Part shown: in pieces, positions 16,512 to 25,534 of the stretch
Layout of the letters: the number at the start of each line of letters is the position of its first letter
How positions within the stretch are numbered: position 1 is the stretch's first letter
NCBI RefSeq assembly: GCF_900113805.1
Contig: NZ_FOQT01000001.1
Coordinates: 124,001 to 188,000 of the forward strand
Source: Halpernia frigidisoli
Lineage (GTDB): Bacteria > Bacteroidota > Bacteroidia > Flavobacteriales > Weeksellaceae
Length of the DNA stretch: 64,000 bases
Direction of reading: 5' to 3'
Translations under genes and position numbers: made by a program
The notes under the pieces: generated by a model
Told to the model about the DNA's origin: nothing
What the model saw: only the letters and a program-made list of their open reading frames with translations
Database searches by the model: none

Positions 16512-18560
16512 TTATTCTCCGCTTATAATTTGGTGCAAAGTCACTTTTAAACTTTCTAACTGTGCTTGCTTATCATCAATTTTCACATAAGTTTCTTTTA
16601 AAAGCGGATTATTTCTGGAAGAATCTGCGAAGAATCCTAGATTATTCCCCAATTTCACGACTTCTGTTTCAAGATCAGAAATTTGATTTTTAATTTTTCT
16701 AGCTTTATCGGAAAGCTGTGCTTCTGAAAGACCTTCTTCCTTCAGATCAAACTCATTTATTTTATTTAATTTTAATTTTTCTCGCAGCGTTTTATTAAAT
16801 TCCGTATTTATAGAAAGATTTTCACGGGGAACTTTGCCAATTTTATTCCAACCGTTTTTCAGTTCTTCTATTTTTTCAATGCTTCCTTCTTCGTCGGTAA
16901 TGTTTTTTAACTCCGATAAAATTTCATTTTTTTGCTTTAAATTTTCCTTCCAGTTATCTTCTGAAACATTATTTTTCTCCCGAAAATTATTAAAAAAAGT
17001 ATTGCAGGCTGCTCGAAAATCTGTCCAGACTTTATCCGCCTGGCTTCTCGGCACGTGACCAATTTTTTTCCATTCTTCCTGAAGATTTTTGAAAAGCGGT
17101 ACAACAGTTTCCCATTCTTCACTATTCATATTGTCACTCGCGGTTTGGATCAAATTTAATTTTTTGTCAAGATTTTCCTGTTGCGTATTTTTTAAGCCTT
17201 TGTAAAAATCGTTCTTTTTAGAATTAAATTGGCGAAGAACTTCCTTAAAATCTGCCCAGTTTTTGTTGGACATTTTTTTTGGAACGCTTCCTAATTTTAA
17301 AAACTCTGTACGCAGATCTTCAATTTTCTTTATAGATTGTTGCCAATAACTGTGGTTAACTTCTTTCTCCGGCGAAGCAATCGCTTTCATTTTAGAAATT
17401 ATATCATTTTTCTTAGTTAAATTTTCTGCTTGCTCGGCATCAATTTTTGTAAATAATTCTGCTTTACGATCATGAATTTTATTTGATATTTCTTTAAATT
17501 CCAGCCACGTTGATTCTCTGAATTCTTCTGCGACCGGTTCAGATTCTTCCTTCCAAAGTTTATGCAGATATTGCAACTCGTTGAGCGCTTTTTGCACAGA
17601 TGGTTCATCAATCAGCTCTTTTGATCGTAAGATAATATGCTGTCTTTTTTCCAGATTATGCGCATGTTCCTGACCTAAAAACTCTTTATTCATGTCAAGC
17701 ATTTCATAGAATTGGTTGAGATGAAAAAAGTAATTATTGTTTAAAAGTTTAAATTCATTTTTTGCAACCTGTCCGGCATTTGACCAGTCTTCTTTTATTT
17801 CGCGAATAGCTTTAAAAAGGTTTGTTCCTGCTTCTGAATTTGTATAAAGATTTTTCAGACGATCGATTATTGCCTGTCTGTTTTTTAAATTTTCTTCTTG
17901 TTTTACTTCCAGATCTTTGTGATAAGCATCTTGTTTTTCCCGGAACATATGAAGAACCACGTTTAATTTCGAAGTGTACGGATGAACATAATGTGATGTT
18001 TCATCTTCGGAAAGTTTGTTTTTTGATGCAGCAGATTCTGATTGAATAAGCGTTTGCATTTGGTCTTTTAACTCATTGAACTCCTTGAAATGAACTCCAG
18101 AATCCTGCAAATTTGCTATTTTTTCCAGTTTTGCTAAAATTTCAGCGCTAGAATTGAGTTTTTGTTCAACAATGACATCATTATCAACTTCAAATTTCGA
18201 ATCTGAGAATTCTTCTGATTTTTCTTCTTCAATTGTTGGTTTTTCCGTTTCCTCGGGCTCTTTTATCTCTTCCGGTTCTGCTATGTTTTCATTCAATGAT
18301 GGCATTGTCTGAGATAATTCTGCATGCGGAGGTAAACTTTGTTCGGGAGAATTTGTTTCAGAGTTTATCTCATGTTCTTCTAAAACAGCAGTTTCAAGCA
18401 AATTTTCACTGTTATTTAAATCGTCGTTTTTTTCGAGCTCTTCAGTATTAATTTCTGAAGATTCAGGTTTCTGAAAATTTTCCGGCGAATTTGCCATATT
18501 TTCTGAGTCAGGATTTAAAACTTTTTCCTCGTTGTCAGAAATATTATTTTCTGTAGTCAT
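16512..18560 (-). CDS. DUF349 domain-containing protein
   Basis: A 682-residue protein. The first 150 residues are acidic low-complexity sequence (many Glu/Asn/Ser, PENFQKPESSEINTEELEKN and similar). Then come repeated helical units of about 70-75 residues, each with a W-K-x-[IV]-G-x-[VA] motif: EWKKIGHVPRSQADKVWTDF, GWNKIGKVPRENLS and FLKLGSVPKKMSNKNWADF. These are the DUF349 repeats. The C-terminal 60 residues form a coiled coil (LSDKARKIKNQISDLETEVVK). The family is widespread in Bacteroidota; the molecular role is unknown. Confidence 0.88.
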   Translation of the reverse strand: MTTENNISDNEEKVLNPDSENMANSPENFQKPESSEINTEELEKNDDLNNSENLLETAVLEEHEINSETNSPEQSLPPHAELSQTMPSLNENIAEPEEIKEPEETEKPTIEEEKSEEFSDSKFEVDNDVIVEQKLNSSAEILAKLEKIANLQDSGVHFKEFNELKDQMQTLIQSESAASKNKLSEDETSHYVHPYTSKLNVVLHMFREKQDAYHKDLEVKQEENLKNRQAIIDRLKNLYTNSEAGTNLFKAIREIKEDWSNAGQVAKNEFKLLNNNYFFHLNQFYEMLDMNKEFLGQEHAHNLEKRQHIILRSKELIDEPSVQKALNELQYLHKLWKEESEPVAEEFRESTWLEFKEISNKIHDRKAELFTKIDAEQAENLTKKNDIISKMKAIASPEKEVNHSYWQQSIKKIEDLRTEFLKLGSVPKKMSNKNWADFKEVLRQFNSKKNDFYKGLKNTQQENLDKKLNLIQTASDNMNSEEWETVVPLFKNLQEEWKKIGHVPRSQADKVWTDFRAACNTFFNNFREKNNVSEDNWKENLKQKNEILSELKNITDEEGSIEKIEELKNGWNKIGKVPRENLSINTEFNKTLREKLKLNKINEFDLKEEGLSEAQLSDKARKIKNQISDLETEVVKLGNNLGFFADSSRNNPLLKETYVKIDDKQAQLESLKVTLHQIISGE

Positions 18561-18639
18561 AGCAAATCTTTTTGGTTATAATAACGCCTTTTTTTAAAAA
18601 AATAAATTTATTAAAATTATTTCATTAAATGGAAGTTTT

Positions 18640-19371
18640 TTACTTGGAGTTCCAAATTTCCCAGGCTTTCTCTGCCTGTTGCTCCAGCATGTAATAGCCA
18701 TTCAATGTTTTTGCATTAAATTCTGCCGCGTTTTTTAAAAATTGTGTGTAAGTTGGATTGTAAATCAGATCAATTACCAAATGCTTTTCTGTTAGAGAAT
18801 TAAAGGGAAATTTAAGACAATCTGATTCGTTGGGAAATGTACCAACAGGCGTACATTGAATGATTAAATTTGAATTGACAACTTCATCAGCAGTTAAATT
18901 TTCAAAGTTAAGATCTGTGTTTCTGGCAACTGTTTTAAAAGGAATATTATGCTTTTTTAAAATATATTTAACAGCTTTCGCCGCGCCGCCATTTCCTAAA
19001 ATAAGTGCGTTTTTGTGAAAATCCTTTAAATGAAGTAAAAGTGTTTTTTCAAAACCAAAAGCGTCAGTATTATGTCCGGTTTTTGTTCCGTTTTTAATAG
19101 CAATACAGTTCACTGCGCCAATTTCTTTTGCTTCATCAGATAATTCATCTAAAAAAGGAATTACTTTTTCCTTAAAGGGAATCGTCACATTTAGCCCTTT
19201 GATCTCGGGATTTAGAAAAAAATCTTCTACTTCAGAAATATCATTTAGGTCAAAGATTTCATAAATCTTATTCTGTAGATGTAACTTTTTAAACTTATCT
19301 GTAAAATATTTTTTAGAAAATGAGTAGGAAATATTTTTCCCGATCAATCCAAAAAGCTGTTTCTCAATCAT
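18640..19371 (-). CDS. aroE: Shikimate dehydrogenase
   Basis: NADP-dependent reduction of 3-dehydroshikimate in the aromatic amino acid pathway. The 243 residues include FGLIGKNISYSFSKKYF (shikimate-binding Ser pair), GLNVTIPFKEKV with the catalytic Lys, GAVNCIAIKNG and the Rossmann GNGGAAKAVKYIL. The NADP loop has VARNTDL in place of the common NRT. Slightly short of the usual 270 residues, as is frequent in this phylum. aroC lies at 56927, far away, so the pathway genes are dispersed. Confidence 0.93.
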   Translation of the reverse strand: MIEKQLFGLIGKNISYSFSKKYFTDKFKKLHLQNKIYEIFDLNDISEVEDFFLNPEIKGLNVTIPFKEKVIPFLDELSDEAKEIGAVNCIAIKNGTKTGHNTDAFGFEKTLLLHLKDFHKNALILGNGGAAKAVKYILKKHNIPFKTVARNTDLNFENLTADEVVNSNLIIQCTPVGTFPNESDCLKFPFNSLTEKHLVIDLIYNPTYTQFLKNAAEFNAKTLNGYYMLEQQAEKAWEIWNSK

Positions 19372-19380
19372 AGTTCAAAA

Positions 19381-19413
19381 ATAAAAAAAAAGACCGGTAA
19401 AAAACCGGTCTTT
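19381..19413 (-). terminator. Rho-independent terminator
   Basis: AAAGACCGGT / ACCGGTCTTT, a perfect 10-base stem with a 5-base loop, followed on the minus strand by a run of eight Ts. It lies 23 bases after the stop of the endonuclease gene and separates it from aroE. Confidence 0.85.
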
Positions 19414-19435
19414 CAAGATAATATTATAATAAAAA

Positions 19436-21490
19436 TTAGTTTACCAGGAATTTAGCAGAACCAGTTCCTGCTTTTAAAATATAAATTCCTTTAGGCAAAT
19501 TATTAATTTTAAGTTTTCCGCCTGTTTTAAATGGCTGAGAAACGGTTTGAATTAATTTACCTGTAAAATCAAAAATCTGAACGCTGTCAAATTGAGAAAG
19601 ATTTTTACCGGAAACATTAATTTCGCCATTTTTAATTGGGTTTGGTGAAATCACCAACGCGTCTTTCGCTTTATTGGTTTCACTTGTTCCTGCTGTTGCG
19701 TAGCAAGTCCATTTCATATCGTCGATCGCGATTCTGTTCGCGGGTACAGTATTATTAACTAAACTGATATCAACTGTTCCTGAAATATTGATTCCTGTAA
19801 CTGTCGTAGTTGTGTTAACGCCGGTCGCGCCATAAGGAATTGTTTTTCCTGTATCAATATCATTGATGAATATTTTTAAAACACCAGGCGTTCCTGTAAA
19901 TTTTAATTGAGTCGTTACAGTTAGATCTCCAATACCGTTTGGTGCAGATAATGCCGTAAGAGAACCATTTCTGATTGTAATTGCACGTCCGTTTATCGTT
20001 TGATCTGTTCTTGAATCTACAGATGTAAATGAAATACCATTGCTCGTCCAGTTATAAGTAGAGTAGGCAGAAGCATTTGCTGGAATCGTTTCAAAGTTTT
20101 CAACTCCGCAATTGATTCCAACTACTAAAGTTGTTGCGTTAACAGAGTTACTTTGAGGTGAAGCGTTTTCAGCAGCATCTTTAGCAATTACATAAATCGT
20201 ATAAGAAGTGCTTGGGTTTAAATTAGCAATATTCGTATCCGTAGAAGCTGTAGATCCCATTAAAACGCCGTTTGCGTAAACATCATAAGACGCTACACCA
20301 ACATTATCTGTTGCAGCAGTCCAGGAAACTGCGATATTATTTGAGCCAACATTTACGATTGCTAAATTTGTAGCCGCAGTTGGGTTTGTAGTATCAACTA
20401 AAGTTGTTCCGCTCGCTGTATTACTTTGAGGTGAAACATTACCGGCAGCATCAGCAGCGATAACATAAAAATTGTAAGAAGTCCCTTGTTTTAAACCAGA
20501 AACTGTTGCGGTATTTGTAGAAGAATTGGTCTTAAAGTTACCATCTACATAAATTTTATAGTAGGCAACTGCAATATTATCTGTAGAAGCTGTCCAGCTT
20601 AAACTGGCAGATGCTGTGTTTGTAGAAAGAACAGCTAAGTTAGTAGGCGTTGATGGCGCTTCGGTATCAGCAACCTGAGTTCCGAAAACCTGCTGAACCC
20701 ATTCAGGGTGATCAATATAAGGATTTCTGTTTTTTTGAAAAGCAAAAGCAGCATTATTTCTTTCAATTTCACTCGGCGAAACAGGATCTTGTGATGCCCA
20801 GATCAAAAGAACATCTTTTTCCCACGTCGTCAAACCAGGATAAGTTGTGTTTCCTAACATACCTCCGCTGGAAAAACCTGAAAGTTTGTCTTCATATCTT
20901 GTTACAAAATATAAAATCATTCTCGCAATATCTCCTTTAAATTCGTCAATTGGCTCACAAACTGAACCAGTGTAACCTGGTGATGTACTTGGGCCAACTT
21001 TAGTTCCGTTTTTTGATGTAAATGATGGTGCTGTAACTGCTCCGAAAGGATAATTACTTCTCATTCCGTTCACTTTACCATCAGTCGGACGAATAAAATT
21101 AATGTCAGAAACCATTGGGTTTGCAGAACCGAATAAACTTTGTGGCACAACGTGTTCTCTGTTGTAGCAGTCACCTTCATTGGAATAGTTACCGCATTTT
21201 TTTACACCATGCTGATAATTGTAAGGATCTGTACCAGTAGGATTTTCTGAATACATATCTAAAACAGAACCGTCATTATCATAATAATGGTCCGTATCAG
21301 TAGTTGGATAACCGTTATATAATCCGCCGTAACCATTGTCAATTGCCCCAGCGCTGATGATCTGCATCAGTTTTGTTTTTAAAGGAGCACCGGATAAACC
21401 TGCCGTACCGTCATAATAAGTTGCAGGAGCCTGCGCGGAAGCAAAGCCTAAAAGCAAGGTTAATGATAATAGAGTAAAAATTCTTTTCAT
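19436..21490 (-). CDS. Secreted endonuclease I family protein with fibronectin type III domains and T9SS sorting tail
   Basis: A 684-residue modular protein. Signal peptide (1-20), then an endonuclease I (EndA/NucM-like) domain at about 40-265 with the catalytic CYNREHVVPQSLF (His113) and SDINFIRPTDGKVNGMRSNY, then two fibronectin type III domains (about 278-362 and 369-455, each with LSWTAS/VSWTAATDNV repeats), a beta-rich region (460-595) and a C-terminal type A sorting domain (about 610-684, VISPNPIKNGEI through KGIYILKAGTG). The tail marks export by the type IX system. The likely job is extracellular DNA or RNA degradation for nutrient uptake. Confidence 0.92.
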   Translation of the reverse strand: MKRIFTLLSLTLLLGFASAQAPATYYDGTAGLSGAPLKTKLMQIISAGAIDNGYGGLYNGYPTTDTDHYYDNDGSVLDMYSENPTGTDPYNYQHGVKKCGNYSNEGDCYNREHVVPQSLFGSANPMVSDINFIRPTDGKVNGMRSNYPFGAVTAPSFTSKNGTKVGPSTSPGYTGSVCEPIDEFKGDIARMILYFVTRYEDKLSGFSSGGMLGNTTYPGLTTWEKDVLLIWASQDPVSPSEIERNNAAFAFQKNRNPYIDHPEWVQQVFGTQVADTEAPSTPTNLAVLSTNTASASLSWTASTDNIAVAYYKIYVDGNFKTNSSTNTATVSGLKQGTSYNFYVIAADAAGNVSPQSNTASGTTLVDTTNPTAATNLAIVNVGSNNIAVSWTAATDNVGVASYDVYANGVLMGSTASTDTNIANLNPSTSYTIYVIAKDAAENASPQSNSVNATTLVVGINCGVENFETIPANASAYSTYNWTSNGISFTSVDSRTDQTINGRAITIRNGSLTALSAPNGIGDLTVTTQLKFTGTPGVLKIFINDIDTGKTIPYGATGVNTTTTVTGINISGTVDISLVNNTVPANRIAIDDMKWTCYATAGTSETNKAKDALVISPNPIKNGEINVSGKNLSQFDSVQIFDFTGKLIQTVSQPFKTGGKLKINNLPKGIYILKAGTGSAKFLVN

Positions 21491-21631
21491 TGTATAAAAT
21501 ATTTATTTTTGGGCGATAAAGGTAAATATTAATTGCTTAAATCTTTCAATAATAATGAAATTTAATATTGACTATAGACAGCGAAAAAGATGTTTTTTAG
21601 AGGAATAAAAGAAGAAAATTCAGAAATCTAT

Positions 21632-22834
21632 TTAAGCTCGGAAATATCTTTTATTTATTTTAGAAAAAATAAAAGAAACAGAAATTCCGAAAAAAGCAGC
21701 AACTGCCGCAACAATAACATAGTTTTCACCAACAATTTTTACCGGAAATGGTAACGTAGCGCTTGCTTTAAAAAGACCGGTTTGGATTTGAAGATAACAA
21801 ATCGCGGTTCCAACTACCAATCCGGAAATTACCCCGAAAGTGACGATCAGTAAACCTGTATAAAAGTAAACCATACGCAAACTTCTTAGTGGAAATCCCA
21901 GTGAAATTAAAGATTTTGACTGCTCTTTTTTATCCAATTGCAGAATAATAATCGCGCCTGCCAAATTAAAAGTGGTAATAAAAATAACAAGGGCAAAAAT
22001 TAAATAAATGAAAAACTTCTCCGTATTTATCATTTTCCAAAAAGCCGCATTCTCTTCCTTTTGTGTTTTAATGACAACTTTATTACCTAAAGAATCTTGA
22101 AGTTCGGATTTTACTTGATTCGGATTTGCAGCATCTTTTAATTTTATAACAATGCTGTAAGCAGAATTTTTGGGTAAATTTAGAAGTTGCTGAGACAGTT
22201 CTAAAGGCGCAATAATATAATTGTTCAGTTGATCATTTCCCGGGAAAATACCGGTCACATAAACATTTTTTTTATTAAAAATATCAGCTTCTTTGCTGAT
22301 CATTCCCACGCCCGGTCTCGGCATCATTAAAGTGGCAGTAGCATTATTAGAACCGACCGGAATTGCCAAACGGTTATTTAAATTATTTTCCATCAACACC
22401 TCATTGACATATTTAAAGCTTGGATATGTCCCGTAATAGATCGTTTTATTGATAGGATTTACTGATGTGTAAGCAGAATCAACGCCGCGCAGATAACCGA
22501 TTTCGCCCACATTGTCATAGTCGATGTAAACTTTCTCTTCGATAACGCGGGAAAAATGTACAACATTTTTATTGGCCTTAATTTTTGAAACTAAGTTATT
22601 GGCGTCGGGTAATAATTTCCCGGTTTTGCTCGTGATCGTGAGATCGGCATGTAGATTAGAGATCAGATCCTGATTTAAAACTTCAAGACCTGAAAAAACG
22701 GAAATTATGATAAACATTGAAGCCACCGCTACCATCATTGCGCAGGCAGAAAGCCAGGTAATGAAAGTGACAGCAGTACTGCCTTTTTTCGAAAGCAAAT
22801 ATCTTCGCGCTATGTAAAATGCCGTGTTTTTCAA
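21632..22834 (-). CDS. LolC/LolE-type FtsX-family ABC transporter permease
   Basis: A 400-residue permease. One transmembrane helix at about 21-47, a large periplasmic domain (50-265), then three helices (about 272-300, 322-345, 370-395), the MacB/LolCE layout. FYIARRYLLSKKGS at the N-terminus is typical of lipoprotein-releasing permeases. No ATPase partner is adjacent. The start is TTG at 22834, 7 bases after the rbfA stop; no upstream in-frame ATG exists and the next Met (residue 33) is inside the first helix. Confidence 0.85.
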   Translation of the reverse strand: MKNTAFYIARRYLLSKKGSTAVTFITWLSACAMMVAVASMFIIISVFSGLEVLNQDLISNLHADLTITSKTGKLLPDANNLVSKIKANKNVVHFSRVIEEKVYIDYDNVGEIGYLRGVDSAYTSVNPINKTIYYGTYPSFKYVNEVLMENNLNNRLAIPVGSNNATATLMMPRPGVGMISKEADIFNKKNVYVTGIFPGNDQLNNYIIAPLELSQQLLNLPKNSAYSIVIKLKDAANPNQVKSELQDSLGNKVVIKTQKEENAAFWKMINTEKFFIYLIFALVIFITTFNLAGAIIILQLDKKEQSKSLISLGFPLRSLRMVYFYTGLLIVTFGVISGLVVGTAICYLQIQTGLFKASATLPFPVKIVGENYVIVAAVAAFFGISVSFIFSKINKRYFRA

Positions 22835-22841
22835 ATTAGTT

Positions 22842-23201
22842 TTACAAAACAGGATTATCGCCTTCGCCTTTCAGTTCGCGTTCGATCGCTTCTACATCGT
22901 CCATAGAAGTATCAAGAAAAAAAGAAAGTTGCGGAATAATTCGCACTTGTTTTCCCATTTTTTGTCCAACAAAGTTTCTGTAGGTCGCTTTATTTTCCTC
23001 AATTTCTTTCATGATCGCCTTTCTGTTTTCAGGCGGAAAAATGCTGAGATAGATTTTTGCCACACCAAGATCCGCGGAAATTTTGACATCAGAAACGCTT
23101 ACTAATATCGTTTGTTTGCTTTCAGAAGCTTGTTTTCTAAATAATTCGGCAAAATCTTCCTGTAAGATCTGCGCTATTTTTCTCTGTCTGTTACTTTCCA
23201 T
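22842..23201 (-). CDS. rbfA: 30S ribosome-binding factor A
   Basis: Small KH-fold protein (119 residues) that helps 16S rRNA 5' end maturation and 30S assembly. SNRQRKIAQILQEDFAELF at the start, VSVSDVKISADLGVAKIYLSIF in the middle and RIIPQLSFFLDTSMDD at about 88-103 are the hallmarks. It is followed after 7 bases by the LolE-like permease gene, a pairing frequently seen in Flavobacteriia. Confidence 0.95.
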   Translation of the reverse strand: MESNRQRKIAQILQEDFAELFRKQASESKQTILVSVSDVKISADLGVAKIYLSIFPPENRKAIMKEIEENKATYRNFVGQKMGKQVRIIPQLSFFLDTSMDDVEAIERELKGEGDNPVL

Positions 23202-23208
23202 AATACTG

Positions 23209-23216
23209 CAAATTTA
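23209..23216 (-). promoter_or_regulatory. rbfA: Candidate -7 box (rbfA)
   Basis: TAAATTTG on the minus strand, 8 bases before the rbfA ATG, fits TANNTTTG. The short distance would give a nearly leaderless transcript. Confidence 0.4.
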
Positions 23217-23237
23217 CTAAATTTGTGTGGATATTTT

Positions 23238-23390
23238 GGGCGTGCCCACAAGATATTAAAATGACAGCTCAGCCTTGCTTCGCTGCCATTTTAATATCTT
23301 GCGGTCGGTCTTCTGCTCCCACTTTTTTTCCAAAATTTTCTGGCGAAAAATTTAGAAAAAAGAGTTCCGCCTTCGTCCTCACGCGGGATT
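23238..23390. repeat. Intergenic repeat element with a 19-base foldback
   Basis: Between the divergent rbfA and mce genes, from GGGCGTGCCCACAAG at 23238 to CACGCGGGATT at about 23380. Its core is a hairpin: 23249-23267 against 23283-23301 pair over 19 bases with one mismatch and a 15-base loop. GC content is far higher than in the surroundings. The GGGCGTG...ACGCGGG framing is one I associate with dispersed intergenic repeats of Flavobacteriia; only this copy is in the window, so the family assignment is from memory. Confidence 0.5.
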
Positions 23391-23609
23391 TATCAAAAAA
23401 CAAAACCTTTTATAAAAATCATAAAATCGCTTTAAATTTTCAAAGTTATTTTCGTGAATTTTTACAATTTTTTTACATTTATTTTTTTTTAATATAAAAG
23501 AATTTTATTTTAAAACTTATGTGTTCTCATGTTTACTAAATTCAAAATTATTAAAGAAACTAATGTGTTCATAAAAATGTTTAAAATCATTTCTAATATT
23601 TTCTTTTGC
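23391..23609. other. AT-rich stretch without a gene
   Basis: Very AT-rich sequence between the repeat element and the mce promoter. I see no open frame with coding character, no hairpin of note and no RNA gene. Confidence 0.5.
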
Positions 23610-23617
23610 TACTTTTG
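23610..23617 (+). promoter_or_regulatory. Candidate -7 box (mce)
   Basis: TACTTTTG matches TANNTTTG and lies 20 bases before the ATG of the epimerase gene. The -33 region is not a clear match. Confidence 0.4.
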
Positions 23618-23636
23618 TGGTTCAAATCATTAAAAA

Positions 23637-24035
23637 ATGAAATTAGAACACATCGGTATTGCCGTAAAATCTCTGGAAACTTCCGACGACTTATTTTCCA
23701 GACTTTTAGGAAGAGAAAACTACAAACAGGAATCCGTAGAAAGAGAAGGCGTAAAAACCAGTTTTTATAAAGTCGGTGAAAGTAAAATTGAACTTTTAGA
23801 AGCCACAAATACAGAAAGTGCCATATCAAAATATTTAGATAAAAACAGAGAAGGAGTTCATCATTTGGCTTTCAGTGTTGATAATATTTTAGAGGAAATA
23901 GAAAGATTACAATCCGCCGGATTTCAATTCATTTCTACCGAACCAAAAGAAGGCGCAGATAATAAATTAGTTGTTTTTCTTCATCCAAAAACCACGAATG
24001 GCGTCTTAGTGGAAATTTGCCAGGAAAAAAATTAA
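23637..24035 (+). CDS. mce: Methylmalonyl-CoA epimerase
   Basis: VOC-superfamily protein of 132 residues that interconverts the (R) and (S) forms of methylmalonyl-CoA, linking propionyl-CoA to succinyl-CoA. The start KLEHIGIAVKSLE (metal ligand His5), the internal KIELLEA, GVHHLAFSVDNI and the end GVLVEICQEKN give the paired beta-alpha-beta-beta-beta modules with His and Glu metal ligands. The methylmalonyl-CoA mutase genes are not in the window. The gene is monocistronic and precedes a tRNA. Confidence 0.92.
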   Translation: MKLEHIGIAVKSLETSDDLFSRLLGRENYKQESVEREGVKTSFYKVGESKIELLEATNTESAISKYLDKNREGVHHLAFSVDNILEEIERLQSAGFQFISTEPKEGADNKLVVFLHPKTTNGVLVEICQEKN

Positions 24036-24041
24036 AAAGGG

Positions 24042-24072
24042 TTTGCAAATTTCTAAAAAAATATTACATTTG
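24042..24072 (+). promoter_or_regulatory. Bacteroidota promoter of the CAU tRNA
   Basis: TTTG at 24042-24045, exactly 19 bases, then TACATTTG at 24065-24072. This is a full match to the TTTG-N19-TANNTTTG consensus, with the tRNA beginning 38 bases further on. Confidence 0.8.
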
Positions 24073-24110
24073 CACCTCAATAAAACGACTGGTTTTTTAC
24101 CAAAGTTTTA

Positions 24111-24184
24111 GGTCCTATAGCTCATTCGGTTAGAGCAACTGACTCATAATCAGTAGGTGCTTGGTTCGATTCCAAGTGGGACCA
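24111..24184 (+). tRNA. tRNA with CAU anticodon (Met, or Ile2)
   Basis: Cloverleaf of 74 bases: acceptor GGTCCTA pairs with TGGGACC (one G-U), D stem GCTC/GAGC, anticodon stem ACTGA/TCAGT with loop CTCATAA, T stem CTTGG/CCAAG with TTCGATT, discriminator A; CCA is not encoded. The anticodon CAU means elongator Met or the Ile isoacceptor modified by TilS. The sequence alone does not let me decide. A terminator follows. Confidence 0.93.
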
Positions 24185-24189
24185 CAACA

Positions 24190-24220
24190 AAACCTTTACA
24201 GAAATGTAGAGGTTTTTTTT
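24190..24220 (+). terminator. Rho-independent terminator after the tRNA
   Basis: AAACCTTTACA / TGTAGAGGTTT hairpin (one mismatch) with loop GAAA, followed by eight Ts, 6 bases after the tRNA. Confidence 0.8.
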
Positions 24221-24256
24221 ATCGGCGAAGTCTATTTTCAAAAACTTTTTCTTTTT

Positions 24257-24264
24257 TAAATTTG
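24257..24264 (+). promoter_or_regulatory. Candidate -7 box (24293 gene)
   Basis: TAAATTTG, a TANNTTTG match, 28 bases before the ATG of the acidic protein gene and just after the tRNA terminator. Confidence 0.4.
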
Positions 24265-24292
24265 CTTTATTTTAATTTTTTAAACCACAAAA

Positions 24293-25111
24293 ATGATCGA
24301 CAAAAACTTTTACCTCGAAAATCTTTCCGCGTTTGATATCCTAATTGAGGATGAAGACCGTCAGCAGGCAGAATCATTGATTTTTCGTGTTTACAGTATG
24401 TTGCAACGCGATAAGATCTGGATGAATGATGTGGCTGGAAAAGATGAAATTTTTGAAGATGATATTGAATTTATTGAACAGATCGACCAGGAATTGAAGG
24501 AACTTGACGAGCAATATGATTTCCGCTTTGATGATTTCTATAAACTGGTTCAGCAAAAATTGAAAGAAAAACAATCTTATTTAGATGTTAATTCTGAAAG
24601 TTCTGATATAATCATTCAAAATAATGATATTTTAGTGGAAACAGAAGAAAATTTCTTGGAAGAGTTAGATGATGAACTTGAAACTGAGGATGAAGACGAT
24701 TATTTTGATGAAGAAGAAGAATCGGAATTTTCAGATATTTCTGATGAGGAACTTGATCTCGTGACCGATTTTATTCTGGAAAGTGCAAAAACCAGATTTA
24801 ATTATTCTGATTTTTTAGAATCACTTTTACCGATGGACAAGGATTTTGTAAACAATGATATTATTTTAGCCATAATCGCAGAAAAAGCCTTCGGTGTTGA
24901 AACCACAGAAATTGCTGAAAATATTCTTTTTGCCTGTGAGGAAGCAGTTTATGAGATGGATGAGGAAGATTTAGAAAAAATAATTGATAAAAAATCTAAA
25001 GAATTGGGCGCCGAGCTCCTTGCTTTCAAAATCGCCTCAGATTCACTGCAACAAGGCGCAAATCCTGTGAATGTAGTGCAGCAAATTTCACAGTTACTTC
25101 GATCTAAATAA
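24293..25111 (+). CDS. Highly acidic protein of unknown function
   Basis: A 272-residue soluble protein. The centre (about residues 112-155) is a run of Glu/Asp (LEELDDELETEDEDDYFDEE and following). The flanks are predicted helices: N-terminal FDILIEDEDRQQAESLIFRVY and C-terminal SKELGAELLAFKIASDSLQQ. No signal peptide, no membrane segment, no motif I recognise. It has its own promoter after the tRNA and converges with the signalling cluster, ending 39 bases from it. Confidence 0.72.
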   Translation: MIDKNFYLENLSAFDILIEDEDRQQAESLIFRVYSMLQRDKIWMNDVAGKDEIFEDDIEFIEQIDQELKELDEQYDFRFDDFYKLVQQKLKEKQSYLDVNSESSDIIIQNNDILVETEENFLEELDDELETEDEDDYFDEEEESEFSDISDEELDLVTDFILESAKTRFNYSDFLESLLPMDKDFVNNDIILAIIAEKAFGVETTEIAENILFACEEAVYEMDEEDLEKIIDKKSKELGAELLAFKIASDSLQQGANPVNVVQQISQLLRSK

Positions 25112-25150
25112 CTTTATAAACTTTATTAAATCTGAATTATTTTTAAGATA

Positions 25151-25525
25151 TTATTTTACTTTTAAATACAATTTCACCATTTCCTCGAATTTGTAAATAT
25201 CAAAAGGTTTCGGAAAATAACCGTCAGCACCAGCTTCTTCAGCCAATGAACTGATATTGGTATTAGCGGAAAAGTAAACAACCGGAATATCTTTAAGATC
25301 CTCGTGTGCTTTTATCATTTGCGTAGCTTCAATGCCGCTCACATCGGGCAACCAGTTGTCCATCAAAATAAGATCCGGCATAAAATCAAGTACCTGTTCT
25401 ACCACGTCCATTGTTGTTGGTGAGGTTTTTATTTCGCAACCCAGATCTTCCAATATTTCTGTGCAAAGTTCTAAGATCTGCACATTATCATCAAAAATCA
25501 ATACTTTTTTATCTTCTTCTATCAT
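25151..25525 (-). CDS. Single-domain response regulator (REC)
   Basis: A 124-residue stand-alone receiver domain. The acidic pocket is FDDN at residues 11-14, the phosphorylated Asp is Asp56 in DLILMDNWLP, the conserved Thr/Ser position is VYFSAN and the Lys is in FPKPFDIYKF. There is no output domain, as in CheY- or Spo0F-like relay proteins. It is the last gene of the signalling cluster, after cheB with a 9-base gap, and is probably phosphorylated by one of the upstream hybrid kinases. Confidence 0.93.
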   Translation of the reverse strand: MIEEDKKVLIFDDNVQILELCTEILEDLGCEIKTSPTTMDVVEQVLDFMPDLILMDNWLPDVSGIEATQMIKAHEDLKDIPVVYFSANTNISSLAEEAGADGYFPKPFDIYKFEEMVKLYLKVK

Positions 25526-25534
25526 TTTTTATCT

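Noticed and set aside
22824-23105. 93-codon plus-strand frame
   Set aside because: Antisense to rbfA, which is clearly real.
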